From assembly GCA_009926195.1 (NCBI GenBank), contig RFPK01000027.1, forward strand, positions 1-13,419: DNA of 13,419 nucleotides. The letters run 5' to 3'. The notes below the pieces were generated by a model, which worked only from the letters and a program-made list of their open reading frames with translations, was not told the DNA's origin and did not search any database. The DNA is from Synechococcaceae bacterium WB4_1_0192. Its GTDB lineage: Bacteria > Cyanobacteriota > Cyanobacteriia > PCC-6307 > Cyanobiaceae. A program made the translations under genes and the position numbers. Positions 6,506 to 13,254 of the stretch are shown here, piece by piece. The number at the start of each line of letters is the position of its first letter. The first letter of the stretch is position 1.

Positions 6506-8256
6506 AGGCCGCCGGCCGCCCGCAGGGCGGTGTGGGTGCCTTGCTCGATCAAACGGCCGCGCCGCAGCACCAGGATCCGATCGGCGGCTTCGACGGTCGC
6601 CAGGCGGTGGGCAATCACGATCGCGGTGCGCTGGCGCAGCAGCCGATCCAGATCGCGCTGCAGGGTGGCCTCGGTGGAGGGATCGAGGAAGGCCGTGGCC
6701 TCATCCATCACCAGCACCGAGGGCTCGCGGATCGCTACCCGTGCCACCGCCAGCAGCTGGCGCTCCCCGGAGGAGAGGTTGCCGCCCCGTTCGCGCAGCT
6801 CGCTGGATAGGCCGTTGGGCAGACGCTCGAGCAGCGGTTCGAGCCCCAGCTCGCGGCAGAGCTGCTGCAGGGCGCTGTCGTCGATATCGGCGTCGAGACG
6901 CAGGTTGTCGGCCACATTGCCGCTGAACAGGAAGGTGTCCTGCAGCACCACGCCGAGCCGGTGGCGCAGGGTGGCGATCGGCAGCTCACGGATGTCGATG
7001 CCATCGAGCAGGATCCGGCCCTGCTGCGGTTCGTAGAGACGGCAGAGCAGGCGGATCACGGTGGTCTTGCCGGAGCCGGTCGGGCCCACCAGGGCCACGT
7101 GCTCACCTGGAGCGATGCGGAAGGAGAGGTCGGAGAGGATCGGTTCGTCGTCGCGGTAGGCGAACGAGACGTTCTCGAAGATCACCTCACCGGCACTGCT
7201 GCGCAGCGCGCCGCTGGCCCGGGCTGCGGTGGAGCGCTCCTCGTTGCTCAGCTCGCGGATCTCGATCGGCTCCTCCAGCAGTTCACCGATCCGCTCCACG
7301 GCCGTCAGGCCGCCCTGGATCTGGGTGAAGCGCTCCGCCAGCTGGCGCAGTGGATCAAAAAGGCGCTGGGAATAGAGGATGAAGGTGGTCAGGGTGCCGA
7401 GTCCCATCACCTCGGTGGTCACCATCCAGCCACCGAGCGCGAGAACGGCGGCGATCGCCGCCAGCGACACCCATTCGATCAGGGCGGAGATGGAGGAGTC
7501 GTAGAGGATCGTGCCGGTGACGGCGCGGCGATAGGCGGCGGTGGTGCGGGCGAAGCGGGCGCTGTTGTAGGCCTCACGCCGGAACATCTGCACCACGTCC
7601 AGGCCCTGCAGGTTCTCCTGCAGATCGGCGTTGAGCTGGCCCAGCTCCTCGCGGACGCGGTAATTGGCCTTGCGGTAGCGCTTCTGCAGCCACAGCATGG
7701 TCAGCGTCACCGGCACCTGCGAGGCCAGCAACAGGCCTCCCAGGCGCGGTTCGATCGCGATCATCGTGCCGGCGATCACCAGCAGGGTGACCAGATCCGC
7801 CAGCAGGCCCACGGCGCCGCTGCCGAACACCTCGGCCAGGGCGTCCACGTCGCTGGTCAGGCGGGTGAGCAGCTTGCCGACAGGTGTGCGGTCGTGGAAA
7901 CGCAGCGACAGATCCAGCGCATGGGCGAACAGGTCGTCGCGGATGCGGGCCGTCAGGCGTTGCCCTACAGCCTGCACGTTGAAGCTCTGCAGCCCCTGCA
8001 GACTCAGTCGCACGAGCACCGCCGCCAGCAGCAGCAGCACCAGGGTGTTGAGCTGACCGCTGAGGGTCATCCCCTCCAGCCAGGGCAGCACCGGTTCCTT
8101 GCGCAGGGCGGAGATGGCCTGCCCCACCAGCAGCGGCTGGACCGCGGCCGCCCCGGCCACCGGAATCAGCAGCACCAGGGTGAGCAGCAGCCGGCGGCGG
8201 TCGCGGCCCAGATACGGAATCAGCCGCAGCAGCCGCTGGCGATCAAGGGCAGCCAT
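6457..8256 (-). CDS. ABC exporter, fused membrane and ATPase domains (MsbA/MdlB-like)
   Basis: This 599-residue half-transporter should act as a dimer in the cytoplasmic membrane, exporting a lipid, peptide or drug-like substrate using ATP. The N-terminal ~320 residues form the type 1 exporter transmembrane domain, with hydrophobic segments near 22-45, 68-85, 145-170, 172-190 and 258-282. The ATPase domain has Walker A GPTGSGKTT (391-399), Q-loop Gln439, signature LSSGERQ (494-500, a variant of LSGGQ), Walker B VLVMDEA (514-520) and switch His550. A loop near 335-356 rich in Ser and Ala joins the domains. The ATG overlaps the hisG stop by one base (TGATG on the minus strand), so translation is probably coupled to hisG. 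The convergent hydrolase overlaps its 3' end by 49 bases. The substrate is unknown. Confidence 0.93.
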   Translation of the reverse strand: MAALDRQRLLRLIPYLGRDRRRLLLTLVLLIPVAGAAAVQPLLVGQAISALRKEPVLPWLEGMTLSGQLNTLVLLLLAAVLVRLSLQGLQSFNVQAVGQRLTARIRDDLFAHALDLSLRFHDRTPVGKLLTRLTSDVDALAEVFGSGAVGLLADLVTLLVIAGTMIAIEPRLGGLLLASQVPVTLTMLWLQKRYRKANYRVREELGQLNADLQENLQGLDVVQMFRREAYNSARFARTTAAYRRAVTGTILYDSSISALIEWVSLAAIAAVLALGGWMVTTEVMGLGTLTTFILYSQRLFDPLRQLAERFTQIQGGLTAVERIGELLEEPIEIRELSNEERSTAARASGALRSSAGEVIFENVSFAYRDDEPILSDLSFRIAPGEHVALVGPTGSGKTTVIRLLCRLYEPQQGRILLDGIDIRELPIATLRHRLGVVLQDTFLFSGNVADNLRLDADIDDSALQQLCRELGLEPLLERLPNGLSSELRERGGNLSSGERQLLAVARVAIREPSVLVMDEATAFLDPSTEATLQRDLDRLLRQRTAIVIAHRLATVEAADRILVLRRGRLIEQGTHTALRAAGGLYAQLAELQERGLARL

Positions 8257-8924
8257 CAGGCGGGGTTGGGGCTGGAGGCCGTAGCGGAGGTCGAGCTGAC
8301 CGCAGCGATCCGGTCGACGATGGCCTGGAGCTCGCCGTCATCCAGGCGCAGGGCCAGCGGGTGACCCACCAACCGGGCGGTGGAGTGGAACAGATCCTCA
8401 ATGGCGATCAGGCCGTTCTCCACCAGGGTGCGGCCGGTGGCCACCAGATCCACGATCGCCTCGCTCATGCCGGTGATCGGCCCCAGCTCCACGGAACCGG
8501 CCAGGTGGATCAGCTCGACCGGCAGATCGAGCGCGTCGAAGTACGCCTCGGCGCAGCGGGTGAACTTGCTGGCGATGCGGCAGTGGGCGGGAAGGTCGGC
8601 GGCGCGGCGGTAGGGGCTCGAGGCCTTCACCGCCACGCTCATGCGGCAGCCACCGAAGCCGAGGTCCACCAGCTGCGCCACGGGCAGCTGGTGCTCGCGC
8701 AGCACGTCGTAGCCCACGACCCCGAGCTGCGCCTGGCCATAGGCCACGTACACCGGGACATCGGCGTTGCGCACCAGCAGGGCGCGGGCGCGACCGCAGG
8801 TGCTCGGCACCATCAGCTGGCGGTTGCCTGGTTCGAGCACGGCGGCGAAGTCGAGGCCGGCCGCTGCGAAGCGCGCCACCGAATCCTTGAGCAGGGCTCC
8901 CTTGGCCAGGGCGACGGTGATCAT
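8256..8924 (-). CDS. hisG: ATP phosphoribosyltransferase, short form (HisG)
   Basis: HisG catalyses the first step of histidine synthesis, joining ATP and PRPP to give phosphoribosyl-ATP, in the cytosol. The 222-residue length is that of the short form, which lacks the C-terminal regulatory domain and normally works with the HisZ subunit. Sequence landmarks are the N-terminal ITVALAKGALL (2-12), the NRQLMVPSTCGRARALLVRN segment (34-53), GVVGYDVL (68-75) and the HisG signature region VELGPITGMSEAIVDLVATGRTL (145-167), which includes the PRPP-binding loop. The last ~16 residues are a Ser/Ala/Thr-rich tail. It is translationally coupled to the ABC exporter downstream and starts 29 bases from the divergent gloB, so both promoters must lie in or beyond a very short gap. 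Confidence 0.95.
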   Translation of the reverse strand: MITVALAKGALLKDSVARFAAAGLDFAAVLEPGNRQLMVPSTCGRARALLVRNADVPVYVAYGQAQLGVVGYDVLREHQLPVAQLVDLGFGGCRMSVAVKASSPYRRAADLPAHCRIASKFTRCAEAYFDALDLPVELIHLAGSVELGPITGMSEAIVDLVATGRTLVENGLIAIEDLFHSTARLVGHPLALRLDDGELQAIVDRIAAVSSTSATASSPNPA

Positions 8925-8953
8925 GGGGGCAAACCTGAACCGGGACTTTAACG

Positions 8954-9769
8954 ATGCGGCAGTCCGCCCAGGAGCCTGGCCCGGCGTCCATCCAACCGCT
9001 GCAGGCGGCAGCGAGGGTGTCGCTGATTCCGGTGCTCAACGACAACTACGTCTTTGTGCTGCACGGTGAAGGACCGGGGCCGGCGGCGGTTGTGGATCCG
9101 GCGGTGGCGGAGCCGGTGATCGCCTGGCTGGAGGCCCGCGGCCTGGAGCTGGTGGCCGTGCTGCACACCCATCACCACCACGACCACATTGGCGGTACCC
9201 CGGCCTTGCTGCAGCGCTGGCCTGCTGCCCGGGTGATCGCCAGTGCCGCCGATCACGACCGCATTCCCTTCCAGACCGATCCGGTCAGCGGTGGTGATCA
9301 GCTGGAGTTGCTGGGGCGCAGTGTGCAGGTGCTGGCGGTTCCAGCCCACACCGCCCAGCACATCGCGTTTCACCTGCCGGCCCAGCCGGACGCTCCGGCG
9401 GGCGACGCCAGCTGCGGCGATCTCTTCTGCGGTGACACCCTCTTCGGTGCGGGTTGCGGTCGCCTGTTCGAGGGCACGCCGGAGCAGATGCATCACGCCC
9501 TTCGGACCCTCACCGCCCTGCCGCTCGCGACGCGCGTGTGGTGCGCCCATGAGTACACCGCAGCCAACCTGCGCTGGGCGACGCAGCAGTTCCCGGACGA
9601 TGCCGCCATCGCTGAGCGGCTGGCGGCCGTGCGCCGGCTGCGCGCCGCTGGTCAACCGACGATCCCGAGCACGGTGGCCCTGGAGCGGGCCACCAATCCC
9701 TTCGTCCGGGCCGCCGATGCGGCGGAGCTGGGCCGTCTGCGCGCTCAGAAGGACCTCTGGCGCGGCTGA
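8954..9769 (+). CDS. gloB: Hydroxyacylglutathione hydrolase (glyoxalase II), MBL fold
   Basis: Glyoxalase II hydrolyses S-D-lactoylglutathione to D-lactate and glutathione, the last step of methylglyoxal detoxification. The 271-residue protein is a metallo-beta-lactamase-fold enzyme with all metal ligands in place: the THHHHDH block at 72-78 (His73, His75, Asp77, His78), His136 in HTAQHIAFH, bridging Asp161 in GDTLFGAGCGR and His199 in CAHEYT. The AHEYTxxNLRW segment (198-208) is typical of GloB and separates it from other MBL proteins. The first ~21 residues precede the conserved SLIPVLNDNYVF start, so a GTG just before that segment (8954 + 63) is an alternative start. It ends 21 bases before the stop of the convergent ABC ATPase gene. 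Confidence 0.93.
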   Translation: MRQSAQEPGPASIQPLQAAARVSLIPVLNDNYVFVLHGEGPGPAAVVDPAVAEPVIAWLEARGLELVAVLHTHHHHDHIGGTPALLQRWPAARVIASAADHDRIPFQTDPVSGGDQLELLGRSVQVLAVPAHTAQHIAFHLPAQPDAPAGDASCGDLFCGDTLFGAGCGRLFEGTPEQMHHALRTLTALPLATRVWCAHEYTAANLRWATQQFPDDAAIAERLAAVRRLRAAGQPTIPSTVALERATNPFVRAADAAELGRLRAQKDLWRG

Positions 9770-9794
9770 GCTGGGCTCGAGCCGATCTGCTCAG
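9766..9794. terminator. Possible bidirectional hairpin between gloB and the ABC ATPase
   Basis: The 21-base gap between the two convergent stops and its flanks contain CTGAGC (9766-9771) paired with GCTCAG (9789-9794). A perfect palindrome, GGCTCGAGCC (9774-9783), lies between them. A stem here could stop transcription from either side. No T tract follows, so the call rests on position and symmetry alone. Confidence 0.35.
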
Positions 9795-10921
9795 AGCACT
9801 TGCGGGATCTCGCTGGCGGCGCGCAGGGCGAGCCCACCCGGGAACAGGCGGGCCGGTTCGCCCGGGCGCAGGCGCAGCCGGCAGCGTTGGCCGCGGCTGT
9901 AGTCGGCTGAAAGCGGCAGTCGCAACCGCAGTCGCAGCTCGCCGCACTGCACCTGATACAGCCATTCGCGGCCCAGAAATTCCCGGCCGATCACCCAGGC
10001 CGCGGCGTTGTCGTCCGGGAACAGCTCCAGACCCCGCGGGTTGACGAGCACCTGCAGCGGTTGATCCGGTTCGAGGCGTGGCACCGCCGGACTGGTCTCC
10101 GGCTCCAGCAGGCCGAGCTCCGTGGCCAGGCGCGTGCCCTGCCAGTTGGCAGGCAGCAGGTTGCCCTGCAGCACGAAGCGACCGACGAATGCGCTGGCCG
10201 GCTCGCTCACCAGCTGCATGGGGCTGGCGCACTGATGCAGATGACCCGATTCGAGCACCGCCACCCGGTCGCAGATGGCCAGGGCCTCCTCGGGATCGTG
10301 GGTCACGATCAGGCCACTGGCGCCGCAGCGGGCGAGCACGCCCGGCAGTTCGGCGCGCAGGCGCAGCCGCACCTCCACATCGAGGTTGGAGAAGGGTTCA
10401 TCGAGCAGCACCAGCGAGCTGCCCGGGGCCAGGGCGCGGGCCAGGGCCAGGCGCTGCCGCTGCCCGCCTGAGAGCTCGTGGGGGTAGCGGTGCTCGAGGC
10501 CCTTCAGGCCCAGCAGCTCGAGCAGCCAGGCGGCGCGGCTGCTGTCCTGGCCGCGGCGCAGGCCAAAGGTGGCGTTGCGCCAGGCGTCGAGGTGAGGGAA
10601 CAGGGCGTAGTCCTGAAACACCATGCCCACGCCGCGGCGTTCCGGCGGCAGCCAGCGTTGCGGGCCCGCCACCTCCTGACCGCCGATGCGCACCAGGCCG
10701 CGCTCGGGGCGCTCGAAACCGGCGATCAGGCGCAGCAGGGTGGTCTTGCCGCAGCCGGATGGCCCCAGCAGCCCCACCAGCTCACCGGGCCGCAGCTGGA
10801 AGTCGATGCCCCGCAGCGTCCAGTCGCCGCTGGCGGCCGGCCCGCGGTAGCGGTGCCACACACCGGAGAGCTCCACCTGGGGCCGCTGCGGCAGCTCGGG
10901 GGAGGGCAACTCGGGACGCAT
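9791..10921 (-). CDS. ABC transporter ATP-binding protein (FbpC/FutC-like, Fe3+/thiamine/spermidine group)
   Basis: This 376-residue cytosolic ATPase subunit belongs to the importer group that includes FbpC/FutC, PotA and ThiQ. From ATG at 10921 it shows Walker A GPSGCGKTT (53-61), Q-loop Gln103 in MVFQDYALFPHL, signature LSGGQRQR (150-157), Walker B LVLLDEP (170-176) and switch His208 in VTHDPEEAL. A C-terminal ~130-residue region with beta-rich TOBE-like character follows, including LQVLVNPRGLELFPDD and LRLRPGEPARLFPGG. The YALFPHLDAWRN and PRGLELFP features fit iron(III)-type ATPases best, but thiamine or sulfate remain possible. No permease or binding protein is adjacent. An in-frame start upstream (10996) would overlap ridA, so 10921 is preferred, leaving 43 bases to the divergent ridA start. 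Confidence 0.9.
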   Translation of the reverse strand: MRPELPSPELPQRPQVELSGVWHRYRGPAASGDWTLRGIDFQLRPGELVGLLGPSGCGKTTLLRLIAGFERPERGLVRIGGQEVAGPQRWLPPERRGVGMVFQDYALFPHLDAWRNATFGLRRGQDSSRAAWLLELLGLKGLEHRYPHELSGGQRQRLALARALAPGSSLVLLDEPFSNLDVEVRLRLRAELPGVLARCGASGLIVTHDPEEALAICDRVAVLESGHLHQCASPMQLVSEPASAFVGRFVLQGNLLPANWQGTRLATELGLLEPETSPAVPRLEPDQPLQVLVNPRGLELFPDDNAAAWVIGREFLGREWLYQVQCGELRLRLRLPLSADYSRGQRCRLRLRPGEPARLFPGGLALRAASEIPQVL

Positions 10922-10964
10922 CAGGGCGGGCCGCCATAGGCTCGGCCCCCCATCTTCCCCCGCC

Positions 10965-11363
10965 ATGACCAGCGCAGGCATCGAGGCCGTGATCACCGCC
11001 GCCGCACCGGCGCCGGTGGGCCCCTACAACCAGGCCGTCAAGGCTGGCGGGATGCTCTATTGCTCCGGCCAGATCGCCCTCGATCCGGCCACCGGCCTGA
11101 TGGTGGGTGATGGCGATGTCGAGGCCGAGACCCGCCAGGTGCTCACCAATCTGCAGGCCGTTCTGGCCGCCGCCGGTGCAACCCCCCACCAGGTGGTGCG
11201 TACCACCGTGTTCCTGGCCGATCTGGCCGATTTCGCCCGTGTCAACGCCCTCTATGCCGAGGTGTTCAACGGAGCGGTACCGCCGGCGCGGGCCTGCGTG
11301 GAGGTGGCGGCGCTGCCCAAGGGCGCACGGGTCGAGATCGATTGCATCGCCGTGCTCGGCTGA
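10965..11363 (+). CDS. ridA: RidA-family enamine/imine deaminase
   Basis: RidA hydrolyses reactive 2-aminoacrylate and related enamines or imines, protecting PLP enzymes from damage. The 132-residue length is typical for this trimeric family (YjgF/YER057c/UK114). Landmarks are APAPVGPYNQAV (14-25), LYCSGQIALDPATG (31-44), VLTNLQAVLAAAG (59-71), VVRTTVFLADLADFARVN (77-94) and the C-terminal signature PPARACVEVAALPKGARVEIDCIA (106-129). Arg109, which binds the substrate carboxylate, and Glu124 are present. The start ATG has no clear ribosome binding site. The last 112 bases are overlapped by the convergent AlkB-like gene. Confidence 0.95.
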   Translation: MTSAGIEAVITAAAPAPVGPYNQAVKAGGMLYCSGQIALDPATGLMVGDGDVEAETRQVLTNLQAVLAAAGATPHQVVRTTVFLADLADFARVNALYAEVFNGAVPPARACVEVAALPKGARVEIDCIAVLG

Positions 11364-11956
11364 ATCAGCCGGAAGGTGAGGTTGATCCGCTCCCCCAGCA
11401 GCCGTAGCCGCGCCGGCAGGCCGTGCTGCCAGTGGCGCTGGCTGGGCGGATCCATCAGCAGCAGGTCGCCATCGGCCAGCTCCACCGCCACCGGGCTGAT
11501 CCCCCGGGCGAGGGGGTCACCCGGCCGCGGCCGGAAGCGCAGCGGCCGGCTGATGCCGAGGCTCAGGGAAATGATCGGTGCGCTGGCCTCGAGCTCAGGT
11601 TCGTCATCCGCATGCCAGCCCATGCGATCGGCGCCACTGCGGTAGCGGTTGAGCAGCAGGCTGTTGCAGTCGAGGTCCAGCCGGTCCTGCAGCAGCGCCC
11701 GCAGGGCGCTGAGCTCCGGGGTCCAGGCGCTGATCGTCTGGTTGAGGCCGCTGTAGCGGTAGGTGCAGCCGGGATCAGCCACCCAGCAGGTGAGCCGCGG
11801 TGTGGGGTGGCGGCGCCCGTAGACCAGCACCTCCGGTTGATCCCAGGGCAGGTTGCGGACCAGCTGGTGTCGCAGCGCCGTGGTGTTCCAGCCACAGGCC
11901 TGCAGCCACCCTGGCTGATGACGCAGGCGCAGGCCGGGGCGCTCGATCAGGATCAC
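11252..11956 (-). CDS. AlkB-like 2-oxoglutarate/Fe(II) dioxygenase (alkylation repair, ALKBH2-like)
   Basis: This 234-residue protein matches the AlkB family, which removes methyl and other alkyl groups from nucleic acid bases by oxidation. The pattern is closest to the ALKBH2/3-like bacterial group. The iron triad is visible as His115 and Asp117 in MGWHADDEPEL and His178 in HWQHGLP, and the 2-oxoglutarate arginines as Arg190 and Arg196 in ERINLTFR. Other landmarks are PRLTCWVADPGCTYRYSG (53-70), LLNRYRSGADRMGW (101-114) and SLSLGISRPLRFR (130-142). The start is GTG at 11956. The family core ends at about residue 198. A further ~36 residues rich in Ser, Ala and Thr are encoded entirely opposite ridA, because no minus-strand stop occurs until 11252. 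That tail is probably not functional. Confidence 0.9.
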   Translation of the reverse strand: MILIERPGLRLRHQPGWLQACGWNTTALRHQLVRNLPWDQPEVLVYGRRHPTPRLTCWVADPGCTYRYSGLNQTISAWTPELSALRALLQDRLDLDCNSLLLNRYRSGADRMGWHADDEPELEASAPIISLSLGISRPLRFRPRPGDPLARGISPVAVELADGDLLLMDPPSQRHWQHGLPARLRLLGERINLTFRLIQPSTAMQSISTRAPLGSAATSTQARAGGTAPLNTSA

Positions 11957-12379
11957 GGGACGCGGTCGGTTGCGGTGGAGCCTGTCGCAGTGACCGTCGC
12001 GGTGGCGGCTGTCAATGCGTCGGCAGGATCCAAACCGGTACTGATCGCGATTGCTTGCGCTGCCGCCGCCACCGATCAGCAGCCCTTAAGCGAGCGACAC
12101 CCCACACCCGCGCCTTGGTTTTCCCCAGGTTTTCCCCAGGTCGCCGCGGCAAGACTCGCCGCCCGCCCTGAGGTCTGCCGGCGCCTGGCGGAAAAGCCCC
12201 AGAGCATTGACAGCCATCGAGCCCGGGCAGCGCCCTGGAGCCAGGGTCGATCGCAACGCCCGAAACGGCTGCGGCACAGGCAGTCTTGCTTTGGTCGCAG
12301 TGAGACGCGCAGCGATACCGCTCTTTGACGCCGAGGGGGGTGCTGTGGGGTGATGGAAGAACAGAGGCGAGACGACGGC
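11957..12379. other. 423-base stretch without a convincing gene
   Basis: Between the GTG of the AlkB-like gene and the DUF2811 start I see no frame with recognisable family features. Open frames exist on both strands, but they are rich in Arg, Pro, Ala and Gln, as expected from GC-rich noncoding sequence. It holds an 11-base direct repeat at 12117-12138 and a near-perfect hairpin CCCTGG-AG-CCAGGG at 12233-12246. The upstream regions of both flanking divergent genes must lie here. A small RNA is possible, but nothing in the sequence demands one. Confidence 0.6.
12117..12138. repeat. Two tandem 11-bp copies of ggttttcccca
   Basis: The unit ggttttcccca occurs at 12117-12127 and again directly at 12128-12138. 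The core TTTTCCCCA differs at one base from TTTTCCACA, the DnaA-box form reported for cyanobacteria. A regulator site or chance duplication is equally possible. It lies in the divergent gap between the AlkB-like and DUF2811 genes. Confidence 0.7.
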
Positions 12380-12613
12380 ATGGCGAGCATCCCCGACACA
12401 CTGGCTCCCCACGTGAGTGTGGAAAACCAGTTCCCGGAGGATCTGTTCGATGCCATGTCCGGCTTCATCGCCGGTCATCCCGAATGGGATCAGTACCGCC
12501 TGATCCAGTCCGCCGTCGCCGGCTTCCTGTTCCAGCAGGGCTGCAAGGAGCCTGCGGTGGTGCAGCACTACCTCAACGGCCTGTTCCGCCGCCCAGGCCT
12601 CGGCGTTCTCTGA
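12380..12613 (+). CDS. DUF2811 family small protein
   Basis: This 77-residue protein carries the DUF2811 pattern, a family I know only from cyanobacteria and without assigned function. The core is SVENQFPEDLFDAMSGFIAGHPEWDQYRLIQSAVAGFLFQQG, about residues 13-54: two predicted amphipathic helices around an invariant-looking HPEWDQ. A final segment, AVVQHYLNGLFRR (61-73), follows. No signal peptide, membrane segment or metal motif is visible. It is presumably cytosolic, and the size and all-helical look would fit a small binding or adaptor protein, which is a guess. ATG at 12380 is chosen because MASI-type starts directly precede the conserved part. ATG at 12353 or GTG at 12350 would add 9-10 charged residues. 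The tRNA-Pro gene follows 65 bases downstream. Confidence 0.8.
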   Translation: MASIPDTLAPHVSVENQFPEDLFDAMSGFIAGHPEWDQYRLIQSAVAGFLFQQGCKEPAVVQHYLNGLFRRPGLGVL

Positions 12614-12678
12614 ACCCCCACAAGCGCTGTCGCCGCCCGGCCTTTCCCTCGGCGCCGGCCCGCTAGGGTGGGACCCAA

Positions 12679-12752
12679 CGGGGCGTGGCGCAGCTTGGTA
12701 GCGCGGGTGCTTTGGGAGCACTAGGTCGCAGGTTCGAATCCTGTCGCCCCGA
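12679..12752 (+). tRNA. tRNA-Pro (anticodon TGG)
   Basis: The 74 bases fold as a standard cloverleaf. The acceptor CGGGGCG pairs with CGCCCCG, and the D-arm is GCGC/GCGC around AGCTTGGTA. The anticodon arm GGTGC/GCACT carries the loop TTTGGGA with anticodon TGG at 12713-12715. The variable loop is AGGTC, the T-arm GCAGG/CCTGT has loop TTCGAAT, and the discriminator base is A. CCA is not encoded. UGG reads proline codons. tRNA 3' ends are frequent integration sites, and an excisionase-like gene lies 265 bases downstream. Confidence 0.97.
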
Positions 12753-12780
12753 CTGACTTTTCAGGGATTGGCCGAGGGGC

Positions 12781-12804
12781 CTGCAAGAGAATCTGCAAGA
12801 GAAA
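12781..12804. repeat. Two tandem 12-bp copies downstream of tRNA-Pro
   Basis: ctgcaagagaat (12781-12792) is followed directly by ctgcaagagaaa (12793-12804), with one mismatch in the last base. It lies 28 bases after the tRNA. Directly repeated short sites near an attachment site can be arm-type recombinase or excisionase binding sites, but here that is only suggested by position. Confidence 0.7.
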
Positions 12805-12920
12805 CCCTCCCGCAGCAGCTCCTCGGAGCGAGCGCTTCGGAGCGCCGATGTGAGCAAATCGTGAGCAGACGCCGGTGCCGGATTGGGCTGGCCTCGCGCC
12901 CACAGAACCAGAAACCAACG

Positions 12921-12977
12921 AAAAACCCGATCACGGTCTCCCACCCCGCTGACGCGGACTAGAGGACGTGATCGGGT
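12921..12977 (-). terminator. Likely intrinsic terminator of the HTH gene, minus strand
   Basis: A perfect 11-base inverted repeat, ACCCGATCACG (12925-12935) and CGTGATCGGGT (12967-12977), encloses 31 bases. That loop includes an inner hairpin, CCGC-GTCA-GCGG on the minus strand. Read on the minus strand, the second arm runs into a T tract (12921-12925 are all A on plus). This is the arrangement of a rho-independent terminator placed 41 bases after the stop of the minus-strand HTH gene. The long loop is unusual, so a structured RNA or a protein-binding inverted repeat are alternatives. Confidence 0.6.
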
Positions 12978-13017
12978 CCAGGCCAGCAACTGCTGAGCCG
13001 ATCGGGCCACGACGGGG

Positions 13018-13254
13018 TTATTGCCGCAGGTGGCGCCGGCTCCAGCCGGTGATCGTGGCTTCCACAGACTCCAGGTGCCACTGCAGAGGCCCCTTCCCCT
13101 GCGTGCAGCCCCAGCGGCGGAAGTGCCTGCCGGGTTGCAGCACCCCCCGCAGGCGCAGCTGGCGAAGGGTCTCACGGCTGATGCCCAGCCACTCACACAC
13201 CTCGGCGGTGGTGAACCAGGCTCGCTGACGGCTGGCGCCGGGGATACTGCTCAT
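13018..13254 (-). CDS. Small HTH DNA-binding protein, excisionase/MerR-like
   Basis: This 78-residue basic protein has one recognisable module, WFTTAEVCEWLGISRETLRQLRLRGVLQPGRHFRRWG (13-49). This is a winged helix-turn-helix of the MerR/excisionase (Xis, AlpA-like) type with the recognition helix around SRETLRQLRLRG. The remainder, GPLQWHLESVEATITGWSRR (55-74), looks like a short dimerisation or wing-following helix. Such proteins commonly control excision of integrated elements next to tRNA genes. Its place downstream of tRNA-Pro fits, but no integrase is present in the window, so a plain regulator is also possible. The ATG at 13254 overlaps by 3 bases the stop of a minus-strand open frame reaching the window edge. 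A probable terminator follows its 3' end. Confidence 0.72.
   Translation of the reverse strand: MSSIPGASRQRAWFTTAEVCEWLGISRETLRQLRLRGVLQPGRHFRRWGCTQGKGPLQWHLESVEATITGWSRRHLRQ

Noticed and set aside
6961..8364. 467-residue plus-strand open frame opposite the ABC exporter
   Set aside because: It is rich in Gln, His, Gly and Ala with no recognisable domain, and it lies entirely over the exporter and the end of hisG.
12012..12401. Minus-strand open frames in the AlkB-DUF2811 gap
   Set aside because: They are Arg/Pro/Gly-rich, overlap each other in several frames and show no motif or credible start context.
12997..13008. gccgatcgggcc palindrome as a HIP1 element
   Set aside because: The centre is CCGATCGG, not the HIP1 octamer GCGATCGC, so it was not counted with the three true copies.
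12663..13196. Minus-strand open frame running through the tRNA gene and containing RQDSNLRPSAPKA
   Set aside because: That peptide is the antisense translation of tRNA-Pro, a well-known source of false protein predictions (as is the GFEPAT-type frame at 12721-12918). The rest of the frame overlaps the HTH gene and the spacer without any family features.
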